Of a stretch of 64,000 bases of DNA, positions 45,429 through 55,664 are shown piece by piece. This stretch comes from Austropuccinia psidii (taxonomy: Eukaryota; Basidiomycota; Pucciniomycetes; Pucciniales; Sphaerophragmiaceae). The DNA lies in the NCBI GenBank assembly GCA_023105745.1, contig JALGQZ010000006.1, forward strand, positions 66,074,316 to 66,138,315. Reading direction: 5' to 3'. Made by a program: the position numbers and the translations under genes. The notes under the pieces were generated by a model. The model was not told where the DNA came from. It saw only the letters and a program-made list of their open reading frames with translations, and did no database searches. Every line of letters starts with the position of its first letter. The first letter of the stretch is position 1.

Positions 45429-46466
45429 ATGAATAGGTTGTTTTCCTACTCCCGCGCAACAGCACAAATATCAATGCCAGTATCAGCAAATATGACCCGA
45501 AGTGAAATTCGGAGGGTTGTGGATGTCAATCAGATCAAACGCATTCACTTTGGCTGTGTGGCAATTTTCTCTTCAACCGGATTACTCATTGCCCTTGTTG
45601 AATTCTGACCATTCACAACAATGAGTGAAGTCGAGGTCAATCAATGGGATGAATTATCACAATTCTTATTTCGCGAAAAGAGATTCACCGACCCAATTGC
45701 AACAAATTGAGCATTACTGGAGGGATTTATGTTCGCGATTGGGTGGCACAAATGCAGAATTAAGAATGAACAATTTGGTCTGTATTGAAGTGTTGGGAAA
45801 ATTGAAAACGCAAAAGATGAATGGCGGAACCGAGGTGCCAATCTTAACTCGGTGGGTTGCATTCTAGGTCAATCCTTACAATATGTTGGGGAAAATTTAT
45901 TTCAGAAGATTCAAAATTGCTACAACTCATTGAGGGTTCTGTCTTTTGATCAAGTCAGCTATGAAGGCAATATTCCCGCAAATCAGGGTGCATGTGAGTT
46001 TGCTTCTGCACTCACTTTCACCATGAATGGATTCAAAAACTCACCTCATCTTGATAAGGACACATTTCTGTATGCTTCAGGATGGTGGTTTCAAGCTGAT
46101 AAGTGGACCAGCCAAATTCAAAGAGATGTGTCAAAGCGGTGTATAGGGGGAAAATTTATCTTCCCAAATGAGCATCTTTAGATTGATCTATCCAATTGTC
46201 ATGGGCTCATTCATGTAGTGTGGGCCAGTAGTAAATTTTCTCATTATACTGATCCAGCACAGGACAACAAAAGCACAACACTAGTGGGTATGTCCGCACA
46301 ATGCTCAAGGAGGTTGGCAAAAACAATGTGCCAAAAAAGCCACAGCTATTATGAGATTGGTGAGGGAGCGGGCTATCAAATAAGGGATGGTTGTACAATC
46401 TCATGCCAATTCAAAGAATCAGGAGATTTGCATGTGTGTTGGAATTGCAGCGTGATAGGTAAATAA
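45429..46466 (+). pseudogene. TET/JBP-like 2OG-Fe(II) oxygenase, copy 1
   Basis: One frame from ATG 45429 to 46466 reads through about 345 codons with stops near 45608 (CGA to TGA), 45710, 45785 and 46181. A core typical of fungal TET/JBP-like dioxygenases is visible: A-L-T-F-T-M-N-G-F-K-N-S-P-H-L-D-K-D supplies the H-x-D iron ligands. A later S-H-Y-T-D could supply the distal His, and S-R-R-L-A-K a basic residue for 2-oxoglutarate. Family members oxidise 5-methylcytosine or related bases and are expanded in basidiomycetes, often near transposons. The family call rests on motif recognition. Confidence 0.65.
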
Positions 46467-46599
46467 TGGTGGGGTAAGGCAGAGGACAATATACACCAGG
46501 ATTGGATGGTTTGGAGTGTGGGAGATGAGGTGGCTCACATGAAAAAGTGGTGAAGTGGATTATGTACGGTGGCATGCCATTGTACATATGTCCAGGATT

Positions 46600-47142
46600 T
46601 CAATGTTTCACACGCCAATCCTTACACTTGTGAAGGTTCTGACAATGCTAAAAGTTCCTTACGCCTGTGCAGGCTGCCGACTCTTCACACACCAACCATT
46701 ATGCTTGTACGAGCTCCTGACAATTCAAAAAACTCGCTATGACAGTGCAGGCTCCCGACGCCACCCATGGAATTCCTTACGTTGTGCAGGTTCCTGACAA
46801 TTTAACAGTTTTCTTACGCCGGTGCAGGCATCCAATAGCTGACACACAAATCCTGACGCTTGTGCAGGTTCCTGACAATGCTGAAAATTTCTTACGCCTG
46901 TGCAGGCTCCCTACAATTCACACGCTAATCCTTATGCTTGTGAAGGTTCCCCACAATGCTAAAAATTCATTACACCTGTGCAGGCTTTGCACAATTCACA
47001 CACCAATCCTTATGCTTGTGAAGGTTCACAACAATGCTGAAAATTTCCTATGCCTGTGCAGGTGCCTGACAAGTCACACACCAATCCTTATGCTTGTGAA
47101 AGTTCCCGAAAATGCTTAAAGTTTCTTACACCTGTGCAGGCT
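46600..47142 (+). repeat. minisatellite of ~39-bp monomers, array 1
   Basis: Alternating monomers CTTACGCCTGTGCAGGCTCC and CTTATGCTTGTGAAGGTTCC, each followed by (C)GACAATTCACACRC or (C)GACAATGCTGAAAAT, make a ~78-bp dimer. ORFs inside it are repeat translations. Confidence 0.85.
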
Positions 47143-47418
47143 CTTTAGTCGGTTCAGATTGAGCCAATGTCAACTTTTATATCTTGTCTGCTTCAAAACA
47201 TAGTGATCCCTCAACCACTTGGGAATAGTGGGAGATTGCAAAAGACAAATCAGCACAAAACAACCCAAATGAATAGGTTGTTTTCCTCCTCTCAAACAAC
47301 AGCACAAATATCAATGCCAGTATCAGCAAATATGACCCCAAGTAAAATTTGGAGGGTTGTGGATGTCAATAAGATCAAACGCATTCACTTTGGCTGTGTG
47401 GCAATTTTCTCTTCAACC

Positions 47419-47423
47419 GGATT
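47419..47423. repeat. target-site duplication of C, left
   Basis: GGATT before the 5' LTR is repeated at 57479-57483. The uninterrupted site CCGGATTACTC is seen in duplication unit 1. Confidence 0.92.
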
Positions 47424-49240
47424 TGTGAGCCTTAGAGGTAATTTCATATACTCAAAAGACCACAAATACAAAATTAATATATAAATATAAATAAAATAAA
47501 TTTATTTATATTATTAAAATGAAAATCAAAATATAAATATAAAATTATATTCACAATTAAAATTTAAAAATAAAATTACATTAAATTTTGAAGTTGTAAA
47601 ATTACATTTATACTTGAAAAAATTAAGTAAAAATGAATTTTTAACAAAATTGTAAAAAAATAAACAAATTTGGAAAAAAGTTAAATAAAAACTATTATAA
47701 CTTTTTATCCAATAAGTAAACATATAAAAATTATTTCACCATTGGATTCCTCATAAAAAATCAGGTGGGGTCACCTCTGAGTGAAAAATTTGTAACTCAA
47801 CTCTAAATAAGCTTAAATTAAGTTTTTAGTATTTTCTGTATGAAAATTGAAAATTCTCAAAACTTTAATTTAATTCACATAAAATGTAGTGTTAATCACC
47901 AAAAGTTGTCTTAAAATTGAGGTGTTGTGTATATTTTAGAAGTTATGAGGAATTAAAGTATTTTCAATTGAATTAAATTGAAATGTCAAAATGTGTGCGT
48001 GTATTACATAAGGGAACTTTAATTTACATATGAGGTATCAATTATTACTGTATTGAACTGTACAACTCCATTGAATTACATATGTAAACTATAAGTATAA
48101 TACATGATGAGGAAGTAAAGGAAAAAATAAATTGGAAGGTTAAATTTGGGGGGGAAAAGGAACTCCAGCTCTAAGGGGGAGCTAGACCCCCAAAATCCTT
48201 TCTGACAGGCGTGGGATGTCAAAATTCACGCAAAGGTTCATCCCTTTTGGCCTGGAATTGAGTTACAGGGTCTGTGGACTCAATTGATGATGAGGTTTTG
48301 ATACCAACTGGGGTAGTTTAAGCTGTTGCCAAGAGGGTAAAACTATCCTTAAGATACAACAATCATAGTAAAAACAGTTTTAACTGGCTTCTATGTCTCT
48401 TACACACATTCTGACGTGTTTTGAAGGCTCTAGACCAGGTATTGCTATAGTAATGGCTGATTTAAGGGGCTAAAATGGCTAAAAATGGCTTAAACCAGCC
48501 CTTTTTGAGTCTAAACCAGGGGTCAATGATGCCATAATTTGCTTTTCTGTTTTCAGACTGTTTTTCACGACTGACAAGAGTAAATGTTACTTTTGAAGTA
48601 AGAAAATTGATGGCTATAAAAGAATGTCTTCTTTGCCCCACTTTTCTCTTCATGTTAGAATCTTTTCCTTTTATTAATTAGTTTTAACACTGTTAAACCA
48701 ATCAATAAAAGATTCCAACCACCTTTTCTAAATCTTTTTGAACCTTTTAAACACGTGAAAAAATCATTATAATCATTGTTTGTAACTCTTACAATCATTT
48801 TTACCCCTGAACCACCCCAAAAGTGAATTGAAACATCTTTCATCACTGTTAGCTTTGTCACTTTGTTTCCAAATTCACTCTGGTCACTTTTGGGCGTGTT
48901 TTCTCTTTAATATTATTTTTAGAGACTCTGTTCTTTAATTAATTCCCTGCAGTTCATTTCTCAATTAATTCCAATTGAAATTGCTCTTGAAGAAATTTCT
49001 TTTGTTGCCTTAAAATATCTCTTGTAGAGTATTTTTTGGATAAAGTTTTATTGTTGGTAAAACAATAAATTTTTAAAATATTATTGTTTTATACTAATAA
49101 AGTTATAAACAGTAAAATTGGCGTGTTTTCTCTTAAAAATAATATTTCTTACTATTTTTAATTGATTTTTATGTTATACAAGTTTTGAAGACAGGAAAAG
49201 TACTTGATTTTTAATCAAAGTTTCATATCCACACCTTACA
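47424..49240 (+). repeat. 5' LTR of C
   Basis: Starts TGTGAGCCTTAGAGG and ends CACACCTTACA. A TATAAAAG box at 48615-48622 is the likely core promoter (TATAAAAT in the 3' LTR). Confidence 0.95.
48615..48622 (+). promoter_or_regulatory. TATA box of the C LTR
   Basis: TATAAAAG about 620 bp before the LTR end. The same box is present in A2, on the minus strand. Confidence 0.55.
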
Positions 49241-49242
49241 TT

Positions 49243-49258
49243 TGGGGGCCCAGCCGTG
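49243..49258 (+). other. primer-binding site of C
   Basis: TGGGGGCCCAGCCGTG, 2 nt after the LTR. Confidence 0.6.
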
Positions 49259-49479
49259 CTATTTTACCTGTGAAATATTGTTTTTACTCTTTTTAAACCT
49301 TTTTTCTTATATTGAAAAATTTAAAAACATATAAAAAAATACTTATAATTCAAAAAAAACCCATAAAAAATCATTTTTTTCATATTATAAGTGAGGCTTA
49401 TATTTTTATTTCTTTTTTTTGAAATATCCTTTTTTTACTTAATTAATTGGTTTTGTCATTAATCTTAGTTTCTGACAAC

Positions 49480-50420
49480 ATGGTAAGACAAGAAAAAATT
49501 GAAACAGCCTCAACAGTAACCAGCATTATTCCTGCCAGTACTGTTAATTCTGATCATAATAGTACTATTATTGTGACTCAGAATATTCAACCAGAGCCAA
49601 TTTCTTTTGAATTAGTCAGCTTGGAAATAAGTAATACTCTTCTGAAAGCCAAAGACTTGGCCAATAGTAAGTATTTTGATGTAAAATTACTATTTTAAGC
49701 CTTTTTAACCATAATTATGCCTTCAACCAGGTCAGGAGCCAGCTTTACCCCCCCAAGGAGCTCCCAGAAAGGTAATAGACATGATTATGGCAGAGGCCAA
49801 TCAGGTACAGAAGGAAAAGGGTAAGTTGATGACTCCCAAACAACTAAAATGGGTCATTCTGAAGCTGATAATACCATTTTACCTTCAAAAAGAGCTTACA
49901 CCGCCACAACAAGCCTCAGTGGACATGTACAAAGCCAGCCACAGTGCATACAACAATGCACTTCAGTTCAAGGAGTACCAGATCCTTGCATACCTGTGGA
50001 AGCATTGCATGAATTATGAACTGACTGTGAGATAGTTCCTGGGCCATCCCAAAACTTGCAAATTGCTCAATGGATGGCATCCATTGATGGAGAAGAAAAA
50101 CATGATGCTATTCACACTAGAATGGAGGAAAAAAAACCCTCCACCACCCAAAACAGTGCCAAAAACAGCCCCAGTGGCCAGAAGCAGCAATTTCAATGTG
50201 AAAGAGCAGCCACAAACTCCAAACAAGGGCAAAGGGAAGGCACCAGCCCCAAAACCTTACAGCCAAGGCTACAGAATCCCAAAGATTCAACAGGATGCCA
50301 TGGAAAATGTATTTCAGATGGCCAGAACCATGATGTAATCACAAAAGAAGGAGGAAGCCAGATTAAAATATCAAAAATGATTTCTGATACTTTCAATTGT
50401 ATTCCAGAGCTGTAGAAAGC
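49480..50420 (+). pseudogene. C Gag N-terminal region (intron, broken frames)
   Basis: Exon 1 starts at ATG 49480 (M-V-R-Q-E-K-I) and runs to 49666. The intron is 49667-49730 and exon 2 runs to TAG 50035. Beyond that, coding-like sequence continues in two overlapping frames (50056-50415 and 50063-50338), one with P-Y-S-Q-G-Y-R-I-P-K-I-Q-Q-D-A. The frame joins to the main Gag ORF at 50491 are broken or use further splicing I cannot resolve. Confidence 0.6.
49667..49730 (+). other. spliceosomal intron in C gag (64 nt)
   Basis: Donor GTAAGT, acceptor CAACCAG. Splicing keeps the frame (codon split after base 1), giving S-Q-E-P-A-L-P. Same size and phase as the B intron. Confidence 0.75.
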
Positions 50421-50490
50421 TATTATTGACGTAAAAAGTCATCTTTCTGATAAGAAAACATCAATTTGTGACAATCTTAAAAAAAATAAC

Positions 50491-52596
50491 TTGAGTCTGA
50501 GCCAAATAAATGATACACTTAAATGCTTTGGAAGAGTTTTAAGAACAATCAAAACTTCCAATAATGATAATTCTTTTGGCATTAAGATAAATGAACAATC
50601 TGCCATTATTAAAGAATTAACAGACAAATATTCAAAATTCAATATTGATGACATAATTGAAACAAGAATAAAACAAGCTATTAATCCTATCAAAGAGGAT
50701 AATAAGAAGGCTCTTGATGATATTTCAAAATCATTTGCTGAAGTAAAGACAAATACAGTAGCCTTGAAAAAGCATTTTGATACCTCAAAAGAGGAAATAT
50801 CAAAATTAACAATAAAGCTAAATGAAGTTATATCTGATAATACTAAACAAACAGAATTATGGAATGAGATTACATATAAAGAGGATGATCATAGAAAGAA
50901 TTTCATAGACTCTATACAAAGCTTACAACATGAGTTAAGAAATTCACAAAGGTGTAATAACAGTAGAATTAATGATATTGAACAACTGCTAAACACTTTA
51001 CAAAAAATGTCTACACCTCTGAATCAAAATGAAGATGCAAGAATTCCCAATCCACAAGTATTAGATATTGAAAATTCACAGTTAAAAAATGAATTTTCTA
51101 CTTCTTTTTATAACTTAGAACCATCAATGGGCCAAGCACTCTTGAAAGAAGTTCCAAAACTTAAAGAATGGCCTCACTTCAGTGGTGAAGGAGAGTATGA
51201 CCATATGGAATTCATTAGAGGTATTGACATGATCAAAGAGGATTTTGAATTACCAGACAGATTGGTAACAGCAAGATTTAACACCTTGTTTACCAAATCA
51301 GCTCACAGATGGTACATCAAAATAAGACAAGCACATGGACACCAGAGTTGGACTTGGTGGAAAACCCAAATCATTAACAAATGGGCAAATGATGCTTGCA
51401 GGTTTAAAGTTGAAACAGCCTTTGAATCTGCCAAATTTAATGCTGATGAAGACAAAGCTTTACCATGGTTTTTCCAACAAAAATACATATTAACAGCATT
51501 ATATCCAGACATGTCAGAATTTATGATCCATAGAAAAATTCTGAGACAATGTGGAGGTGACTTAGAGCATGCTATCAAAAGCAGGACTACTGAAAAATCT
51601 TCAGAAGAGGATATTATCAATATATTAGAAGAAGTAACCACCAGACCCAAAATTAGTTCTAGTAAGGTGAACCTCAAAACAAGGTTTAATACACCTTGGA
51701 AAGATTCTGTGGACAAAAACCCCAAAGAAAATTCTAATAATATTAAGTATAAATCTGCAGATTCAGTCAGAAAGTGCCATATTTGCCAAAGAACCACCCA
51801 TTTAGCCAATACATGTCCAAAGAAGGGGAAAATCAATGAAATTGATATTGAAAAGGAACCTGATGTTGAAAAATATGACATAATTGAAGACAATTCAGAT
51901 GATAAGTCATCAATATTTTCTGAATCTTCAAAAGATATAGAAAATATCAATGCCACTTTTGACATCATGGAATCTTATTCCCACTTGCCACAAATGAGCA
52001 ATGGTCAACTTGATTTATCAAACGTTCAAGATGCACAACTTATGAAAACAAAACAAAACAGGGGGAAAGGTTATACAGCTGGTAACTCCTGTATAACAGA
52101 AGTGGTGATTGACAACAAGCCCACCAAACTTTTGCTTGACCCAGGAGCCTTCTGCTCTTGTGTTGGAAAATCTTTTCTTAAGACTTGTGTACCAAATTTT
52201 GAAAACCAATTGTTACCAATTGATGGTATAAAATTCAATTTTTCAAGTAATCCAATGAAAGCACTAGGAATTTTTGAGACCAATGTCATATTCCCACAAA
52301 TAAATGGGAACTTAAGAATCACAGTTGAATTTGTTGTTATGGAAAATTGCTCTAGTACCCATTTTATATTGGGAAATGACTATTTAATAATGTATGGGAT
52401 AGATTTGCATAACAACAAAGACAGATACTTTACTATTGGAGACAATAAGTGCCAAAAATTTGCCTTTTTACCATTTAAAAGACAAATTACAGTAAAAAAA
52501 GTATCACCAGTCAGCTTAAAGTTAGAGAAATTCAAGTCTGAACAGTTAAATGAGGTTGAAATAAGCCTTCATCTGACTGATAAACAAAAAAATTAA
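50491..52596 (+). CDS. C Gag-protease
   Basis: A 701-codon open frame. Coiled-coil-rich N-terminal half, capsid-like region with W-P-H-F-S-G-E-G-E-Y-D-H-M-E near 230, and zinc knuckle C429-C432-H437-C442. An Asp/Glu-rich spacer precedes the protease with G-N-S-C-I-T-E-V-V-I and L-L-L-D-P-G-A-F. The catalytic triplet is D550-P551-G552, not D-T-G or D-S-G, and A2 shares it. F-I-L-G-N-D-Y-L follows. The ORF ends at a TAA in frame with the next ORF. The start at 50491 is the first Met of the open frame; the true protein probably begins upstream. Confidence 0.85.
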   Translation: MSLSQINDTLKCFGRVLRTIKTSNNDNSFGIKINEQSAIIKELTDKYSKFNIDDIIETRIKQAINPIKEDNKKALDDISKSFAEVKTNTVALKKHFDTSKEEISKLTIKLNEVISDNTKQTELWNEITYKEDDHRKNFIDSIQSLQHELRNSQRCNNSRINDIEQLLNTLQKMSTPLNQNEDARIPNPQVLDIENSQLKNEFSTSFYNLEPSMGQALLKEVPKLKEWPHFSGEGEYDHMEFIRGIDMIKEDFELPDRLVTARFNTLFTKSAHRWYIKIRQAHGHQSWTWWKTQIINKWANDACRFKVETAFESAKFNADEDKALPWFFQQKYILTALYPDMSEFMIHRKILRQCGGDLEHAIKSRTTEKSSEEDIINILEEVTTRPKISSSKVNLKTRFNTPWKDSVDKNPKENSNNIKYKSADSVRKCHICQRTTHLANTCPKKGKINEIDIEKEPDVEKYDIIEDNSDDKSSIFSESSKDIENINATFDIMESYSHLPQMSNGQLDLSNVQDAQLMKTKQNRGKGYTAGNSCITEVVIDNKPTKLLLDPGAFCSCVGKSFLKTCVPNFENQLLPIDGIKFNFSSNPMKALGIFETNVIFPQINGNLRITVEFVVMENCSSTHFILGNDYLIMYGIDLHNNKDRYFTIGDNKCQKFAFLPFKRQITVKKVSPVSLKLEKFKSEQLNEVEISLHLTDKQKN

Positions 52597-52608
52597 CTTT
52601 CTTCCCTT

Positions 52609-53996
52609 TTGTATGACCACAGAAGAGCATTTGCTTCAGACAAAGAACCTCTAGGAGCAATTATTGGTCATGAAGTTGACATCATTCTTAACATTGAGAG
52701 ACCTTATCCACCACTCTTAAGAAGACCTGCATATCCAGAAAGTCCAAAATCAAGAGAAGCTTTAGAAATTCATATCAAAGAACTTCTGGACCTTGGTGTA
52801 ATAAGAAAAGTAGGCCACAATGAAAAGTAGAAATAACTACACCAGTCATAGTGGCATGGCATAATGGAAAATCTAGAATGGTTGGGGACTTTAGAGCTCT
52901 GAAGACGTACACTGTTCCAGACAGATACCCAATACCAAAAATCCAAATTGCCCTTACTCAAATATCTCAAGAAGTGTATATAACCACTATGGATTCCCTT
53001 AAGGGATTCCATCAAAATGTGGTGATACCAAAAGCAAGAAAATACTTGAGAATTATTGTTCATTGTGGAGTGTATGAATACTTGAGGATGCCCTTTGGTA
53101 TCAAAAATGCACCTTCACACTTCCAAAGAATGATGAATGAAATCTTCCCTGAAGAACTCTCAGAGGGATGGTTGATCATTTACATTGATGACATTATTGT
53201 CTGTCCCAAAACTTGGGAGGAGCACATGTACAGATTGTCCAGAGTTTTGACAAAAATTCAATCAGCAAACATGAAAATCTCCTTGAAGAAATGTCATTTT
53301 GGATTGAAAGAACTTAAAGCACTAGGAAATGTTGTATCTGGTTTGTCCCTTGGAATTGACAAAAACAAAGTTGCAGCAGTATTGCTAAAACCCATGCCTC
53401 AGAACAAGAAGGAAATTCAGTCATTCTTAGGTTTTGCAGGATATTACAGGCAACACATTAAAGATTTTGCATCCATAGAAAGACCACTTTATAAATTGTG
53501 TAACAAAGACGCAGTATTTGAAATGACTGTTGACAGAGTCAAAGCTTTTGAGTCTCTAAGAGAAGCCTTGACCACTGCTCCACTCTTACTGATGCCAGAC
53601 TTTAAATTTCCTTTCAACTTGTATATTGATGCATCAGAGGATGGACTGGGTACTGCACTTCACCAAGTTCAGATCATAAAAGATAAACCTGTAGAAGGAC
53701 CCATATGTTTCATATCCAGGAAAGTGAAACCAACTGAAGCCAGGTATGAAGCAAGTCAAATGGAATGTCTATGCCTTGTCTGGGCCTTGGAGAAACTGAA
53801 CTACTTCTTAGAGGGATGTGTTTTTGAGGTGATAACAGATTGTACAGCTGTCAAATCACTTTTAAACATGAAAACACCCAACAGGCATATGCTCAGATGG
53901 CAAATAGCAATACAAGAATACAGGGGCAATATGACTATTGTTCATAAGGATGGGAATATTCATAATAATGCAGATGGACTAAGCAGATGGCCATGA
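52609..53996 (+). pseudogene. C RT-RNase H, with a frameshift and stops
   Basis: After the TAA at 52594-52596 the same frame continues (52609-52830) through the RT N-terminus. One missing base near 52820 (A-run before GTAGAAATAAC) shifts the frame to 52851-53996. That ORF has V-G-D-F-R-A-L, Y-I-D-D-I-I-V at residues 111-117, R-R-Q-H region homologues, and RNase H with Y-I-D-A-S and I-T-D-C-T-A. It ends G-L-S-R-W-P at an in-frame TGA (53994-53996), beyond which the frame stays open into integrase. Confidence 0.88.
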
Positions 53997-54023
53997 CCAA
54001 ATAATATTGATAATCCTGCTTAT

Positions 54024-55640
54024 GTGCCAGAAGAAGCTTCACCACAGATCCCAATAGAAGTAATAAGTGTTACAGACTTGAACACCACTTTCTTTGAAGA
54101 AGTCAGAAATAGTTACACACAAGATACTAATTGTAGCATCTTATGCCAATTACTTAACAAAGACTGTAAAGAAAACTCTCTAATACATGCCTTGGATGAA
54201 GTATGGAAAAAATCTTATGATGAAGGAAGATTTCACCTACTGGATGGTATAATTTACCACAGGACCAAGCACACATGTGTCATGACAGTTATGGACAGGT
54301 CATTAATCAATCTTGTACTAAAAGAATGCCATGATAGCCCCTTTTCAGGACATCTGTCTGAAGGCAGAACAAGAGAGAAAGTACAGACCTGCATATGGTG
54401 GCCAATGTGGCAGAAAGATGTTGCAGAGTATTGCAAAACCTTTGAAAGATGCCAAAAGTCAAATAAATCCACTAGCAAGAGACTTGGAAATATGATAAAA
54501 ATCCAAGAACCAAAAAGACCTTGGGAAATTGTCCATATGGATTGGGTAACTGGATCACCACCAGGAGGTGACAGAAGTTATAATGCTTGCGTAGTAATTT
54601 TGGACAGATTCAGTAAAACTCCAATCTTTTTACCATGTCACAAGGATGATACAGCCATGGATACAGCTCTTCTGATATGGAATAGAGTAGTGTCATGGAC
54701 TGGAATATTTACAAATATCATTAGTGATAGGGATCCCAAATTCACTTCAGCACTATGGACAAATCTTCACCAATTATTTTGCACTAAGCTGTCTTTCTCT
54801 ACAGCCTACCACCCACAAACTGATGGACTGGCTGAAAGGATAATCAAAACCTTAGAGGACATGGTGAGAAGATTTTGTGCATATGGCCTTGAATTCAAAG
54901 ATTGTGATGGATTTACCCATGATTGGTGTACTCTGCTGCCAGCACTGGAATTAGCATATAAAACATCAATCCATGCCAGTACCAATCAAACTCCTGCTAT
55001 CCTAGAAAAAGGATGGAACCCCAAATTACTTCAAGATTCCTTGAGGAAAGATTTGATTGAAATAAATCCCGCAGCTGCTAGCTTTAAAGGAATGCTAGAC
55101 AAAGCTAGGAAGCATGCAGTAAGGTGCATGGAAGACTCTTTTGCATTTGCTAAAGACAAATGGGATAAATCACATGCAACTCCAGATTTTGAAGTGGGGG
55201 ACCTAGTTCTTGTATCCACCACTAACTTCAATAACATCAAAGGATGTAAAAAGTTGAAAGACTCCTTTGCAGAATCTTTTGTTATTAACGGCCTCCATGG
55301 AGGAAATGCTGTTGAAGTAGAGTTATCTGAAGAACTTAGCAATAAGCATCCTACATTTCCAGTGAGCTTGATAAAGCCATATAAATCTAGTGATGCTGAA
55401 AAATTTCCCTTGAGGAATAAAATTCCCCAAGATATACCTCCTGTTGCGCCATCTGGCAGTAAGAAAATTACCACAGTTCTCAAAGAAAGAAAGTTGAGAA
55501 CCAACAAAGCTAGGGAATACCTTGTTAGGTACAGTGACCCAGCTTGTGAAGATGAATGGTTGCCAGAAAAAGACATACCTGAAACTACTAAACTTCTCAG
55601 AAGGTTCAGACACACTAGAAATAACAATATTACAAATTAA
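54024..55640 (+). CDS. C integrase with chromodomain-like tail
   Basis: Open for 538 codons in the same frame as RNase H. Zinc-binding region: H103 and H110 are present, but the expected first Cys of CxxC is Phe 140 (F-E-R-C143). Catalytic triad D173, D235 and E271, the last two with the canonical 35-residue spacing (S-D-R-D-P-K-F and T-D-G-L-A-E-R). The C-terminal 50 residues include E-Y-L-V-R-Y-S-D-P and D-E-W-L-P-E-K-D-I, the pattern of a chromodomain, which in chromoviruses guides integration to particular chromatin. The start at 54024 is only a convenience; it is normally part of Pol. Confidence 0.88.
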   Translation: MPEEASPQIPIEVISVTDLNTTFFEEVRNSYTQDTNCSILCQLLNKDCKENSLIHALDEVWKKSYDEGRFHLLDGIIYHRTKHTCVMTVMDRSLINLVLKECHDSPFSGHLSEGRTREKVQTCIWWPMWQKDVAEYCKTFERCQKSNKSTSKRLGNMIKIQEPKRPWEIVHMDWVTGSPPGGDRSYNACVVILDRFSKTPIFLPCHKDDTAMDTALLIWNRVVSWTGIFTNIISDRDPKFTSALWTNLHQLFCTKLSFSTAYHPQTDGLAERIIKTLEDMVRRFCAYGLEFKDCDGFTHDWCTLLPALELAYKTSIHASTNQTPAILEKGWNPKLLQDSLRKDLIEINPAAASFKGMLDKARKHAVRCMEDSFAFAKDKWDKSHATPDFEVGDLVLVSTTNFNNIKGCKKLKDSFAESFVINGLHGGNAVEVELSEELSNKHPTFPVSLIKPYKSSDAEKFPLRNKIPQDIPPVAPSGSKKITTVLKERKLRTNKAREYLVRYSDPACEDEWLPEKDIPETTKLLRRFRHTRNNNITN

Positions 55641-55651
55641 TATTCTTTTTT

Positions 55652-55664
55652 GAGGGGGAGGGAA
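55652..55664 (+). other. polypurine tract of C
   Basis: GAGGGGGAGGGAA ends exactly at the 3' LTR. Confidence 0.85.

Larger units (their letters stand above)
45195..47142 (+). repeat. tandem segmental duplication, unit 1 (~1.95 kb)
   Basis: It starts CTTTAGTCGGTTCAGATTG and contains a TET-like pseudogene followed by a minisatellite. The same order restarts at 47143 with CTTTAGTCGGTTCAGATTG. Confidence 0.8.

Noticed and set aside
46739..47119. 126-codon plus-strand ORF
   Set aside because: Minisatellite translation, no domain.
51303..51968. 221-codon minus-strand ORF
   Set aside because: Antisense shadow of the C gag ORF.
55031..55627. 198-codon minus-strand ORF
   Set aside because: Antisense shadow of the C integrase.
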